Notes: generated by a model not told the origin, from the letters alone. DNA of 64,000 nt from Lysobacter stagni (GCF_030053425.1 NZ_JASGBI010000001.1:2736001-2800000), one strand, 5' to 3'. Positions 16,317 through 25,539 are shown, counted from the first letter of the stretch. Numbers and translations: made by a program.

Positions 16317-18227
16317 ATGAGCTCATGGCGTGATCGTGTCAAAGGCGGATTGCCGCGCGTCGCGGTGGTCCTGCACGATCTCGGCATGGTCTGGCTCGTC
16401 TGGCAGGCGTTGCACCGGTTGCGTTGGGGCATGGAACCCAATGCGCCGAACGTACCGCTCTGGTCGGCCGAGATCGCCCTGGTGCTGGCCGCGCAAGGTC
16501 TGGTGTTCTGGCAGGTCGGCTTGTATCGCGGTCTGTGGCGTTTCGCTGGCGTGCCGGACCTGTGGAACATCCTCAAGGCGTCCGTGCTGGGCCTGTTCGC
16601 CATCGTGCTAGGCCTGTTCCTCTACAACCGCCTGGGCACAGTGCCGCGCACGGTGCTGGTGCTGTATCCGCTCGTGCTGATGGGCATGCTCGGCGCTCCG
16701 CGCCTGCTGTACCGCGCATGGAAGGACAGCCGCGTCGATTCGGCGCACAAGTCGTCGGTGCGTATCCTGATCCTCGGCGCGGGCCATGCCGGCGAAGCAT
16801 TGGTCCGCGACCTGCGTCGTTCCGGTACGTACCAGCCTGTCGGTTTCCTTGACGATGCGCTGCGCCTTCGCGGTACGAAGGTGCAGGGCGTGCCCGTGCT
16901 GGGCCGCGTGCAGGACGTGGCGGAAATCGCACGCGAGACCGCCGCCAAACTGCTGGTCATTGCCATGCCCTCGGCCGATGCCAATGCGCTGCAGCGCGTG
17001 GTCGTCGCCTGCGAACGCACGGGCTTGCCGTTCCGCATGGTGCCCAAGCTGCAGGATGTGATGGAAGGTCGTTCGCTGCCGGGCGAACTGAAGGAAGTCG
17101 CCATCGAGGACCTGCTTGGCCGCAAGCCGGTCATGCCCGACTGGAAGTCCATCCGTGCCTGGCTCGGTGCGCGCTCGGTCCTCGTCACCGGTTCCGGTGG
17201 TTCGATCGGTTCGGAACTGTGTCGCCAGTGCGCCCGTCATGGCGCGCGCCGCATCGCGCTCATCGAGATCGACGAGCTCGCGCTGACCACCACCGAAGCG
17301 GCGCTGCGTCGCGACTTCCCCGATCTGGAATACATCGCCATCCTCGGCGATTGCGGCGATCCGGCCGTGATCAAGTACGCGCTTGAGCGCGCCGAGCCCG
17401 ACGCCGTGTTCCATGCGGCCGCTTACAAGCAGGTGCCGTTGCTCGAACTGCAGTTGCGCGAAGCCGTGCGAAACAATGCATTGGCCACCGAAACCGTCGC
17501 ACGCGCCTGTCGCGATGCGGGCGTCGGCACGTTCGTGCTGATTTCCACCGACAAGGCGGTCGATCCGGTCAACGTGCTGGGCGCCACCAAGCGACTGGCG
17601 GAGATGGCCTGCCAGGCGCTGGCCGACCATCGCTCCACGCGCTTCGTCACGGTGCGTTTCGGCAACGTGCTCGATTCGGCCGGCAGCGTGGTGCCGCTGT
17701 TTCGCGAGCAGATCCGCGCCGGTGGGCCGGTGACCGTGACCGACCCCGAGGTCACGCGCTTCTTCATGACCATTCCCGAGGCCTGCCAGCTCATCCTGCA
17801 GGCATCGGCCATCGGCACGCACGAGGCCATCTACACGCTCGACATGGGCGAGCCGGTGCCGATCCGCCTGCTTGCCGAACAGATGATCCGTCTGGCGGGC
17901 AAGCATCCCGGACGCGACATCGCCATCGTGTACACAGGCCTGCGGCCGGGCGAGAAGCTGCACGAGACACTGTTCCACGCGGACGAGCGCTACCGCCGCA
18001 CTGCGCATCCCAAAATCCTGCAGGCCGAACCGCGCGACGTGTCGACCGCGCACATCGACAACGCCATCGGCCAATTGCGCGAAGCCAGTGGTCGCTACGA
18101 TCTCGAAGCCCTTGGCCACCTGTTGCGGATGGCCGTGCCGGAGTTCGAGCCGGTCGGTGCACATCCCGATTACAAGGAATCGGCCACGGTGGTCGCATTC
18201 CCCGCCCGTAACGCCAGGAAGGTTTGA
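16317..18227 (+). CDS. Nucleoside-diphosphate-sugar epimerase/dehydratase (WbpM/CapD/FlaA1 family, long membrane form)
   Basis: 636 residues. Four hydrophobic helices in the first ~140 residues form the membrane part. A first Rossmann domain (RILILGAGHAGEALVRDLRR) spans roughly 145-260, and the catalytic domain follows with VLVTGSGGSIGSELCRQ. In this family the catalytic residues are in STDKAVDPVNVLGATKR, where Met or Val replaces the usual Tyr of SDR enzymes. It acts as UDP-GlcNAc 4,6-dehydratase, supplying UDP-QuiNAc/FucNAc-type precursors. Its stop shares one base with the galU start. Confidence 0.92.
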   Translation: MSSWRDRVKGGLPRVAVVLHDLGMVWLVWQALHRLRWGMEPNAPNVPLWSAEIALVLAAQGLVFWQVGLYRGLWRFAGVPDLWNILKASVLGLFAIVLGLFLYNRLGTVPRTVLVLYPLVLMGMLGAPRLLYRAWKDSRVDSAHKSSVRILILGAGHAGEALVRDLRRSGTYQPVGFLDDALRLRGTKVQGVPVLGRVQDVAEIARETAAKLLVIAMPSADANALQRVVVACERTGLPFRMVPKLQDVMEGRSLPGELKEVAIEDLLGRKPVMPDWKSIRAWLGARSVLVTGSGGSIGSELCRQCARHGARRIALIEIDELALTTTEAALRRDFPDLEYIAILGDCGDPAVIKYALERAEPDAVFHAAAYKQVPLLELQLREAVRNNALATETVARACRDAGVGTFVLISTDKAVDPVNVLGATKRLAEMACQALADHRSTRFVTVRFGNVLDSAGSVVPLFREQIRAGGPVTVTDPEVTRFFMTIPEACQLILQASAIGTHEAIYTLDMGEPVPIRLLAEQMIRLAGKHPGRDIAIVYTGLRPGEKLHETLFHADERYRRTAHPKILQAEPRDVSTAHIDNAIGQLREASGRYDLEALGHLLRMAVPEFEPVGAHPDYKESATVVAFPARNARKV

Positions 18228-19126
18228 TGTCGCAGCGCATTCGCAAGGCCGTTTTCCCGGTTGCAGGACTCGGTACCCGGTTCCTTCCCGCAACCAAGAC
18301 CGTTCCGAAGGAAATGCTGCCGATCATCGATCGGCCGCTGATCCAGTACGCCGTCGATGAGGCCATCGAAGCCGGCTGCGACACGCTGGTGTTCGTGACC
18401 AACCGTTACAAGCACGCGGTGGCGGACTATTTCGACAAGGCCTACGAGCTCGAGCAGAAACTGGAGCGCAGCGGCAAGACCGAACAGCTGGAGCTGGTGC
18501 GAAACGTGCTGCCCGAGGGCGTGCGCGCGGTGTTCGTCACCCAGGCCGAAGCGCTGGGACTCGGGCACGCGGTGCTGTGCGCGAAGGCGGTCATTGGCGA
18601 CGAGCCTTTCGCCGTGGTGCTACCGGACGACCTCATCTGGAATCGCGGCCCGGGCGCGCTCAAGCAGATGGCCGATGCCGCCGAAGCCTCCGGCGCCAGC
18701 ATGATCGCCGTGCAGGACGTGCCCCGCGAGCAGACCGCGAGCTACGGCATCGTCGCGACGGATGCGTTCCAGTCCCGTCAGGGTCGGATCCGCGCGATCG
18801 TCGAGAAGCCCCAGCCCGAAGTGGCGCCGAGCAATCTGGCTGTGGTGGGTCGCTACGTGCTGAACCCGCGCATCTTCTCGCTGCTGGAATCGACCCGACC
18901 CGGCGCGGGCGGCGAGATCCAGCTGACCGACGCGATCGCCGCGCTGCTGGAAGAAGAGGCCGTCAACGCCTACCGCTTCCAGGGCACGCGCTTCGACTGC
19001 GGCACGCACATCGGCTTGATCGAGGCCACCATCCGCTACGCGCTGGACCACGAAAAGCTCAGCGATTCCGCGCGCCAGCTGATGCAGAACGCACTGTCCG
19101 AACTGGGCGTCGAAGAGCTGGGCTGA
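18227..19126 (+). CDS. galU: UTP-glucose-1-phosphate uridylyltransferase
   Basis: 299 residues. It forms UDP-glucose for LPS core and exopolysaccharide. The nucleotide-binding signature FPVAGLGTRFLPATKTVPKE stands at the N-terminus, followed by EMLPIIDRPLIQYAVDEA; GGEIQLTDAI and FDCGTHIG match the family later on. The ATG overlaps the upstream stop (TGATG), so translation is coupled to the WbpM-like gene. A TTG one codon earlier is less likely. Confidence 0.96.
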   Translation: MSQRIRKAVFPVAGLGTRFLPATKTVPKEMLPIIDRPLIQYAVDEAIEAGCDTLVFVTNRYKHAVADYFDKAYELEQKLERSGKTEQLELVRNVLPEGVRAVFVTQAEALGLGHAVLCAKAVIGDEPFAVVLPDDLIWNRGPGALKQMADAAEASGASMIAVQDVPREQTASYGIVATDAFQSRQGRIRAIVEKPQPEVAPSNLAVVGRYVLNPRIFSLLESTRPGAGGEIQLTDAIAALLEEEAVNAYRFQGTRFDCGTHIGLIEATIRYALDHEKLSDSARQLMQNALSELGVEELG

Positions 19127-19216
19127 TCGCGCGCAGCGCGATGGAGCACCGCCAGACTGGCCGCTAGACTGTTCCGATCGTGACGGCCACCGGCCGTCGC
19201 CTGCGGATGTCGACAC

Positions 19217-20518
19217 ATGGCGGGTCTGGATTCCAATTACTACGTAGTGACCACGCCCGACCGCGGCGTGGGCGAAGGGTCGCTGCGCGGTGCGCGCAGC
19301 GCCAGCGTGTGCGTGGTGGGCGGAGGGTTCGCCGGTCTGAACACCGCGCTGGGCCTGGCCGAACGCGGCGTTCGCGATGTCGTTCTGCTGGAATCCGAGC
19401 GTGTCGGTTTCGGCGCCTCCGGGCGCAACGGCGGTTTCGTGTTCGGCGGTTTCTCGCGCGGCGAAGACAGCCTGCTGCGCGAACTGGGCCCCGAGCGTGC
19501 GCGCCGGCTGTACGCGGGCACAACTTCCGCCGTTGAGCTGATCCGCGAAAGAACGGATCGCCATCGCATCGACTGCGATCGCGTCGACGCCGGCATCATC
19601 TGGGCGAACTGGTTCCGGGATCCGCACGTCCTGCGCGAACGCCAGCGCCTGTTGGCCGACAACTTCGGTACGCACTGGCGGTGGATGCCGGCGCAGGAGC
19701 TGCGCGGGCTCGTTCGCAGCACGCGCTACCACGATGCGTTGTTCGAACCCCAGGCGTTCCACTTCCATCCATTGAAGTACGCGCGCGGTATCGCCGAAGC
19801 CGCCATCGCGCAGGGCGTCGCGATCCACGAACGCAGTCCCGCCATCGGCCTGGAACGCGACGGCACGGGGTGGCGCGTGCGTACTGCCAATGGCGTGGTC
19901 GAGGCGGAGCAGGTGGTGCTGGCGTGCGGCGGTTATCTGGCGGGTCTGCGCGCACAGGTCGACCGAGGCGTGTTGCCGATCGCGACCTACGTGATGGTCA
20001 GCGAACCGTTGGGTGCGCGGATGGATGAGATCCTGCATACACGCGCCGCGGTCTACGACACGCGCTTCGCGTTCGACTACTACCGCCCGCTGCCGGACAC
20101 GCGCCTGTTGTGGGGCGGTCGCATCTCCGTGCTGGATCGTTCAGCGGCAGAGGTGGAGCGGCTGCTGTTTCGCGACATGCTCAAAGTCTTTCCGCAGCTG
20201 GACGGCGTACGCATCGAGCACGCATGGTCGGGCCTGATGAGCTACGCGCGGCACCAGATGCCGCAGATCGGCCAGATCGACGCGGGGCTGTGGTTGGCAC
20301 AGGCCTTCGGCGGGCATGGCGTGGCGCCGACCACGTTCGCGGGCGAGTGCCTGGCCAGCGCCATCGCCGAGGGCGACACGCGCTGGCGCGAGTTCGCCGA
20401 CTATGGGCTGGTGTCCGCGATGAAACCCGCCGGTTTCGTCGGCGCACAGCTGAGCTATTGGTGGGCGGAATTCAAGGACGCGTGGAAGGATCGGATGGAA
20501 CAGGCGAGGGCAGCATGA
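19217..20518 (+). CDS. FAD-dependent amine oxidase (DAO fold; gamma-glutamylputrescine oxidase-like)
   Basis: 433 residues. FAD is bound by [21 protein letters not shown] near residue 32 and a C-terminal closing segment [17 protein letters not shown]. The N-terminal lead (SNYYVVTT) and [17 protein letters not shown] are characteristic of the OrdL/PuuB group, which oxidises gamma-glutamylputrescine or related amines. Polyamine breakdown would fit the presence of agu genes elsewhere in the window, but no puuA, puuC or puuD is nearby, so the substrate stays open. Its stop overlaps the csaA start by ATGA. Confidence 0.85.
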   Translation: MAGLDSNYYVVTTPDRGVGEGSLRGARSASVCVVGGGFAGLNTALGLAERGVRDVVLLESERVGFGASGRNGGFVFGGFSRGEDSLLRELGPERARRLYAGTTSAVELIRERTDRHRIDCDRVDAGIIWANWFRDPHVLRERQRLLADNFGTHWRWMPAQELRGLVRSTRYHDALFEPQAFHFHPLKYARGIAEAAIAQGVAIHERSPAIGLERDGTGWRVRTANGVVEAEQVVLACGGYLAGLRAQVDRGVLPIATYVMVSEPLGARMDEILHTRAAVYDTRFAFDYYRPLPDTRLLWGGRISVLDRSAAEVERLLFRDMLKVFPQLDGVRIEHAWSGLMSYARHQMPQIGQIDAGLWLAQAFGGHGVAPTTFAGECLASAIAEGDTRWREFADYGLVSAMKPAGFVGAQLSYWWAEFKDAWKDRMEQARAA

Positions 20519-20856
20519 GCGAACACGGCACGATCAGCTGGGGCGATTTCGAGAAGGTGCTGATCTGCGCCGGCACGGTGCAGCGCGTGGAGGAATTCCC
20601 GGAAGCGCGCAAACCGGCGTGGAAGCTGTGGGTGGACTTCGGCCCGCACGGGGTTCGCAAGACCAGCGCGCAGGTCAAACATCTGTACGGTGCGCAGGAT
20701 CTGGTCGGGCGGCAGATCGTCGGCGTCCTCAATTTTCCGCCCAAGCAGGTCGGCCCGTTCGAGTCGGAGTTCCTGCTGACGGGATTCCCCACCGACGAGG
20801 GCGTCGTCATCACTACGGTGGAGCGCCCCGTACCCAATGGGACGCGGTTGGCGTAA
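20515..20856 (+). CDS. csaA: CsaA-type tRNA-binding/chaperone protein
   Basis: 113 residues forming a single tRNA-binding OB domain as at the C-terminus of MetRS. It begins [20 protein letters not shown] and contains [40 protein letters not shown] and the C-terminal RPVPNGTRL, all family hallmarks. CsaA helps protein export in Bacillus and binds tRNA; its role in proteobacteria is poorly known. It overlaps the preceding flavoprotein by 4 bp (ATGA). Confidence 0.9.
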   Translation: MSEHGTISWGDFEKVLICAGTVQRVEEFPEARKPAWKLWVDFGPHGVRKTSAQVKHLYGAQDLVGRQIVGVLNFPPKQVGPFESEFLLTGFPTDEGVVITTVERPVPNGTRLA

Positions 20857-20955
20857 GGCGGATTACCGGCGCGTAATGCGGCGGAAAGGCGCGCGCAAGG
20901 CGGGCGTGCGCAGGATGGGGTCTCCGTCCTGACGGACATTCACGGAGAACGCGCC

Positions 20956-21165
20956 ATGGCACTTTCCCCCAGGATCCCGCTCGCCGTCGCGCTGCTGTCG
21001 CTGGCCTTCGGTGCGGTCGCCGCACCCGCACCGACCGCGTCGACGTCCAAGCCCGCGGCAACGCAGTGCCGCGACAAGAGCGGCAAGTTCGTGGCGTGCC
21101 CGCACCCGCAGAAGGCCAAGGCCTGCCGCGATGCCAAGGGCAAGTTCGTCGCCTGCCCGAAGTAG
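20956..21165 (+). CDS. Tiny secreted protein with a duplicated Cys-bounded motif
   Basis: 69 residues. A signal peptide (MALSPRIPLAVALLSLAF, cleavage after GAVAA) precedes a mature chain of about 45 residues. The chain contains two copies of the unit C-R-D-x-x-G-K-F-V-A-C-P (QCRDKSGKFVACPH and ACRDAKGKFVACPK), so four cysteines in total. The duplication resembles short PsiF-like periplasmic repeats, but I cannot place it in a family. The ATG has a GGAG-containing sequence 8-12 bp upstream, and a terminator follows the stop, so it is a stand-alone gene. Confidence 0.75.
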   Translation: MALSPRIPLAVALLSLAFGAVAAPAPTASTSKPAATQCRDKSGKFVACPHPQKAKACRDAKGKFVACPK

Positions 21166-21190
21166 CGCGACGCGTGGCACGCCATCAACG

Positions 21191-21222
21191 ACGAAGGCGG
21201 CCCTGGGGCCGCCTTCGTTCTG
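21191..21222. terminator. Bidirectional terminator between convergent genes
   Basis: A 12-bp perfect stem (acgaaggcggcc/ggccgccttcgt) with a 4-nt loop lies between the secreted-protein gene on the plus strand and the thiolase on the minus strand. TTCTGT follows on the plus strand, so the T tract is modest. Confidence 0.75.
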
Positions 21223-21237
21223 TCCGGGACGTGGACC

Positions 21238-22446
21238 TTACAGCGCTTCGAAGATGCCGGCCGCGCCCATGCCGGTGCCGATGCACATCGTCACCATGCC
21301 GTACTTCTGCTGGCGGCGACGCAGGCCGTGCACGATGGTCGCGGTGCGGATCGCACCGGTCGCACCGAGCGGGTGGCCCAACGCGATGGCGCCGCCCAGC
21401 GGATTGACCTTGGACGGGTCCAGGTCGCTGTCGCGGATCACGGCCAGCGCCTGTGCGGCGAAGGCTTCGTTGAGTTCGATCCAGTCCAGCTGGTCCTTGG
21501 TCAGGCCGGCCTGCCGGAGCGCCTTGGGAATCGCGGCGATCGGACCGATGCCCATCACTTCCGGCCGCACGCCGGCGACCGAGAAGCTGACGAAGCGGGC
21601 CAGCGGCGTCAGGCCGTAATCCTTCACCGCCTGGCCGGAAGCCAGCAGCACCGCCGCGGCGCCATCGCTCATCTGCGAGCTGTTGCCCGCGGTGACCGTG
21701 CCGCCGAACTGGGCGTTGCGGAACACCGGCTTCAGCTTGGCCAGGCCTTCGATGGAGGAATCCGGACGCGGGCCTTCGTCGATCTCGACGATCGACTTCT
21801 TCACGCGCACCGCATTGCCGGCGAGGTCCGGGATGCGCGAGATCACTTCGTACGGCGAGATCTCGCTCCTGAATTCACCGGCCTGGATCGCGGCAATGGC
21901 CTTCTGGTGCGAGGCCATCGCGAAGGCGTCCTGGTCCTCGCGCGAGACCTTCCATTCCTCGGCGACCTTCTCGGCGGTGATGCCCATGCCGTAGGCGATG
22001 GCGACGTTCTCGTCCTTGGCGAACACCTGCGGGCTCAGCGCGACCTTGTTGCCCATCATCGGCACCATCGACATCGACTCGGTGCCGCCGGCCAGCATCA
22101 GGTCGGCGTTGCCCAGGCGGATCTGGTCGGCGGCCATGGCGACGGCCTGCAGACCCGAGGAGCAGAAACGATTGATGGTCTGCGCGGCGATGGTGTTGGG
22201 CAGGCCGGCCAGCAGCGCGCCGATGCGCGCCACGTTCATGCCTTGCTCGCCCTCGGGCATGGCGCAGCCGATGATGGCGTCGTCGATGCGGTTGACGTCG
22301 ATGCCCGGCGCCTGCGCGACCACGGCCTTCAGCACGTGGGCGAGCATTTCGTCGGGACGGGTGTTGCGGAACACGCCGCGCGGCGCCTTGCCGACCGGAG
22401 TGCGGGTGGCGGCGACGATGTAGGCGTCTTGAACTTGCTTGGTCAT
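21238..22446 (-). CDS. Acetyl-CoA C-acyltransferase (thiolase), beta-oxidation
   Basis: 402 residues. It cleaves 3-ketoacyl-CoA to acetyl-CoA and a shortened acyl-CoA. The nucleophilic cysteine lies in INRFCSSGLQAVAMA, the His of NEAFAAQ...GGAIALGHPLGATG is in place, and the second cysteine is in MCIGTGMGAAG, so the active site is complete. It is the last gene of an operon with the bifunctional dehydrogenase/hydratase (26-bp gap) and a TetR regulator. The ATG at 22446 gives the standard N-terminus; the frame stays open upstream only by chance. Confidence 0.94.
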   Translation of the reverse strand: MTKQVQDAYIVAATRTPVGKAPRGVFRNTRPDEMLAHVLKAVVAQAPGIDVNRIDDAIIGCAMPEGEQGMNVARIGALLAGLPNTIAAQTINRFCSSGLQAVAMAADQIRLGNADLMLAGGTESMSMVPMMGNKVALSPQVFAKDENVAIAYGMGITAEKVAEEWKVSREDQDAFAMASHQKAIAAIQAGEFRSEISPYEVISRIPDLAGNAVRVKKSIVEIDEGPRPDSSIEGLAKLKPVFRNAQFGGTVTAGNSSQMSDGAAAVLLASGQAVKDYGLTPLARFVSFSVAGVRPEVMGIGPIAAIPKALRQAGLTKDQLDWIELNEAFAAQALAVIRDSDLDPSKVNPLGGAIALGHPLGATGAIRTATIVHGLRRRQQKYGMVTMCIGTGMGAAGIFEAL

Positions 22447-22472
22447 GGTTCTGTGTCCTGTGTCGTCGTCGC

Positions 22473-24848
22473 TTAGTTGCGCAGCGGCTTGCCGGTCTTG
22501 AGCATGTGCGCGATGCGTTCCTGCGTCTTGGGCATCTGCGCCAGGGCGACGAAGTGTTCGCGTTCGAGCTTGAGCAGCCATTCCTCGTCGACGAGGGCGC
22601 CACGATCGACCTCGCCGCCACACAGCACGGTGGCGATGCGCGACGCTATCTCGTAGTCGTGCGGCGAGATGAAGCGGCCTTCCAGCATGTTCACCAGCAT
22701 CATCTTGAAGGTGGCGATGCCGACGTCGCCGGCGACCTGGATGCGGCGGGCGGGCAGGGGCGGACGGTAGCCGGATTCGGCCAGTGCGCGCGCCTGCGCC
22801 TTCGCCACGTGCAGCAGTTCGAAGGCGTTGAACACGACGGCGTCGTTGTCGCGGGCCAGCTTCAGCTCTCGCGCTTCGAAGGCGGATGCCGAGACCTTGC
22901 CCATCGCCACGCTTTCGAACGCGGTCTTGAGCTGCGCGAACACGTCGCCGCCGGGGCCGGCGGCCTCGGATGCACGCACCGCGAATTCCTTCAGGCCGCC
23001 GCCGGCCGGCAGCAGGCCCACGCCCGCTTCGACCAGGCCGATGTAGCTTTCCAGTGCGAACACGGACTTGGCCGCGTGCATCTGGAACTCGCAACCACCG
23101 CCCAGCGCGAGGCCGCGCACGGCCGCGACAACCGGCACCAGCGCGTACTTGATGCGCTGGCTGGTGGCCTGGAAGTTGGCGACCATGGCCTCGAAGCCCT
23201 TCACGTCGCCGGCCTGCAGCAGGCCAAGCGCGCCGGCGAGATCCGCGCCCGCGGAGAACGGTTCCTTCGGCTGCCAGATCACCAGGCCGGCGAAGTCGCG
23301 CTCGGCGATGCCGATGGCTTCCTGCAGACCGTTGAGCACGTGGTCGTTGACCGTGTGCATCTTGGTCTTGAAGCTGACCACGGCGATGTCGTCGCCCTCG
23401 TCGGCCCACATGCGGATGCCTTCGTTCTCGAAGACGGTGCGGCCCTGGCTGAAGCTTTCACCCAGCAGCGGGTCCGGGAAGCGCTGGCGTGCGTAGACCG
23501 GATTGGACGAGCGCGGCACCTGCGCCTTGCGCGCGGGGCTGTAGCTGCCGTCCTTGTCGTGCACGCCGGCGCGGCCGTCGAACACCCAGTCCGGCAGCGG
23601 CGCGCTGCTCATCGCCTTGCCGGCGACGATGTCCTCGGCGATCCAGTCGGCGACCTGCTTCCAGCCGGCGGCCTGCCAGCTTTCGAACGGACCCAGCGAC
23701 CAGCCGTAGCCCCAGCGCATCGCGAAGTCGATGTCGCGTGCGGTCTCGGCGATCGATTCCAGGTGGTAGGCGCTGTAGTGGAACGTGTCGCGGAAGATCG
23801 CCCACAGGAACTGCGCCTGCGGGTTCGAACTGGCGCGCAGTGCGGCGAACTTCTTCGCCGGGTCCCGTTCCTTCAGCAGCGCGGCGACTTCGGCGTCGGG
23901 CTCGCCGGCCGAAGCGCGGTAGTCCTGTGCCTTGAGGTCGAGCACCAGGATGTCCTTGCCGCGCTTGGTGTACACGCCGGCGCCGGTCTTCTGGCCCAGC
24001 GCGCCCTTTTCGATCAGCGCCGCCAGCCACTTGGGCGCCTTGAAGAATGCGTGCCACGGGTCGTCGGGCAGGGTGTCGGCCATCGTCTTGATGACGTGCG
24101 CCATGGTGTCCAGGCCGACCACGTCCGCGGTGCGGAACGTCGCCGACTTCGGTCGGCCGATCGCCGGGCCGGTCAGCGCATCGACGGTGTCGAAGCCCAG
24201 GCCGAACTCTTCGGTGTGGTGCATGCCGGCCAGCATCGAGAACACACCGATGCGGTTGCCGATGAAGTTCGGCGTGTCCTTGGCGATCACCACGCCCTTG
24301 CCAAGCGCGGTGGTCAGGAAGGTTTCCAGCGCGGTGAGGACGTCGGCGTCGGTGGTCCTGGCCGGGATCAGCTCCGCCAGGTGCATGTAGCGCGGCGGGT
24401 TGAAGAAGTGCACGCCGCAGAAGCGATGGCGCAGTTGTTCGGGCAGCACTTCGGCCAGCTTGTTGATGCCCAGGCCCGACGTGTTGCTGGCCAGGATGCA
24501 GTGCTCCGGCACGAACGGCGCGATCTTCTTGTAGAGGTCCTGCTTCCAGTCCATCCGCTCGGCGATGGCCTCGATGATCAGGTCGCAGTCGCGCAGCTGT
24601 TCCAGGCCGGTCTCGTAGTTGGCCGGGGTGATGCGCTCGGCCAGCGTCTTGCTGGCGAGCGGGGCAGGGCTGAGCTTGCCCAGGTTCGCGATGGCCTTGG
24701 CGACGATGCCGTTCGGGTCGCCTTCCTTGGCCGGAAGGTCGAACAGCACGGTGTCCACACCGGCATTGGTCAGGTGGGCGGCGATCTGCGCGCCCATCAC
24801 GCCGGCGCCGAGCACGGCGACTCGCCGTGCAAGCAGTTTCTTAGACAT
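22473..24848 (-). CDS. Bifunctional 3-hydroxyacyl-CoA dehydrogenase/enoyl-CoA hydratase (FadN-like domain order)
   Basis: 791 residues. The NAD-binding dehydrogenase domain is first (VAVLGAGVMGAQIAAHL at about residue 10, then FFNPPRYMHLAELI with the catalytic His region), followed by a second 3HCDH-type domain (GYGWSLGPFE). The crotonase domain is at the C-terminus (VVAAVRGLALGGGCEFQMHA). This is the reverse of E. coli FadB and the same as Bacillus FadN. It carries out the hydration and oxidation steps of fatty acid breakdown. ATG at 24848 is preceded by AAGGA with 10-bp spacing; a TTG three codons upstream is less suitable. Confidence 0.93.
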   Translation of the reverse strand: MSKKLLARRVAVLGAGVMGAQIAAHLTNAGVDTVLFDLPAKEGDPNGIVAKAIANLGKLSPAPLASKTLAERITPANYETGLEQLRDCDLIIEAIAERMDWKQDLYKKIAPFVPEHCILASNTSGLGINKLAEVLPEQLRHRFCGVHFFNPPRYMHLAELIPARTTDADVLTALETFLTTALGKGVVIAKDTPNFIGNRIGVFSMLAGMHHTEEFGLGFDTVDALTGPAIGRPKSATFRTADVVGLDTMAHVIKTMADTLPDDPWHAFFKAPKWLAALIEKGALGQKTGAGVYTKRGKDILVLDLKAQDYRASAGEPDAEVAALLKERDPAKKFAALRASSNPQAQFLWAIFRDTFHYSAYHLESIAETARDIDFAMRWGYGWSLGPFESWQAAGWKQVADWIAEDIVAGKAMSSAPLPDWVFDGRAGVHDKDGSYSPARKAQVPRSSNPVYARQRFPDPLLGESFSQGRTVFENEGIRMWADEGDDIAVVSFKTKMHTVNDHVLNGLQEAIGIAERDFAGLVIWQPKEPFSAGADLAGALGLLQAGDVKGFEAMVANFQATSQRIKYALVPVVAAVRGLALGGGCEFQMHAAKSVFALESYIGLVEAGVGLLPAGGGLKEFAVRASEAAGPGGDVFAQLKTAFESVAMGKVSASAFEARELKLARDNDAVVFNAFELLHVAKAQARALAESGYRPPLPARRIQVAGDVGIATFKMMLVNMLEGRFISPHDYEIASRIATVLCGGEVDRGALVDEEWLLKLEREHFVALAQMPKTQERIAHMLKTGKPLRN

Positions 24849-24860
24849 TTTACTCAAGTC

Positions 24861-24874
24861 CTTGTTTTAACAAG
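24861..24874 (-). repeat. Short inverted repeat between the TetR regulator and the dehydrogenase/hydratase
   Basis: cttgtt-tt-aacaag is a perfect 6-bp dyad in the 35-bp gap, just upstream of the ribosome binding site. It may form a small hairpin or be a secondary binding site. Confidence 0.4.
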
Positions 24875-24883
24875 AAGTCAGAA

Positions 24884-25504
24884 TCAACTTTTGAAGCCGG
24901 CGGCCGCGAAGCGGATGAGTTCGCGCGCGGCACGTTCACGATGCGCCGCCTCGGTGACACCGGCGGGTCGCTTGATCAGGCCGAAATCGGCCATGGCGTA
25001 GGTCAGTGCGCCGGCCAGGAAGTCCAGGCGCCAGTAAAGCTCTTCTTTCGTCAGCCCGGGCACGCAGCCGGCGATGGCCTTGGCGAAGTCGCGCAGCACG
25101 TGGCCGTAGTGGTCGGAGAGGAACTTGCGCAGGCGGTCGTTCTTCTCGGCGTACGCGCGGGCCACGACGCGCACGAATGCGCCGCCGCCGTGGCGGTCCT
25201 GGGCCATCGCCAGGGCCGGTTGCACGAAGGCGGCCAGGATCGGCTCCAGCTCGCCAGGGTGCTGTTCCAGGGCGGCCTTGAGGGCGCCCAGGCGCTGCGC
25301 GCTCATGTCGTCCATGCGGCGGCGGAACACCTCGTTGACGAGGTTTTCCTTGCTGCCGAAGTGGTAGTTGACCGCAGCGATGTTGACGTCGGCGCGGCTG
25401 GTGACTTGCCGGAGGGAAGTGCCGGTGAATCCGAACTGTGCGAACAGTTCCTCGGCGGCGCCAAGGATGCGGTCCTTGGTGGAGAAGTGGGCGGTAGTGG
25501 CCAT
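24884..25504 (-). CDS. TetR-family regulator of the fatty acid degradation operon (PsrA/FadR-like)
   Basis: 206 residues. The HTH region (DRILGAAEELFAQFGFTGTSLRQVTSRADVN..., roughly residues 10-55) ends with the AAVNYHFGSKENL block typical of TetR proteins controlling fatty acid metabolism. The C-terminal region (FVRVVARAYAEKNDRLRKFL) resembles PsrA-type acyl-CoA-responsive repressors. It is the first gene of the unit with the beta-oxidation enzymes 35 bp downstream. A perfect 18-bp dyad 18 bp before its start is the likely operator. Ligand (acyl-CoA) is inferred. Confidence 0.88.
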   Translation of the reverse strand: MATTAHFSTKDRILGAAEELFAQFGFTGTSLRQVTSRADVNIAAVNYHFGSKENLVNEVFRRRMDDMSAQRLGALKAALEQHPGELEPILAAFVQPALAMAQDRHGGGAFVRVVARAYAEKNDRLRKFLSDHYGHVLRDFAKAIAGCVPGLTKEELYWRLDFLAGALTYAMADFGLIKRPAGVTEAAHRERAARELIRFAAAGFKS

Positions 25505-25521
25505 GGGTCCTGCTGGGCTGA

Positions 25522-25539
25522 ATCAAACGCTTGTTTGAT
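25522..25539 (-). promoter_or_regulatory. Palindromic operator of the beta-oxidation operon
   Basis: atcaaacgcttgtttgat: perfect 7-bp arms separated by 4 bp. The CAAAC-N4-GTTTG core resembles operators bound by PsrA-type regulators (GAAAC-N4-GTTTC). It stands 18-35 bp before the TetR start, where binding would block transcription of the whole operon. Confidence 0.75.

Noticed and set aside
22506..25001. 831-codon plus-strand frame opposite the beta-oxidation gene
   Set aside because: Shadow of the dehydrogenase/hydratase; His/Gln/Arg-rich low-information protein.
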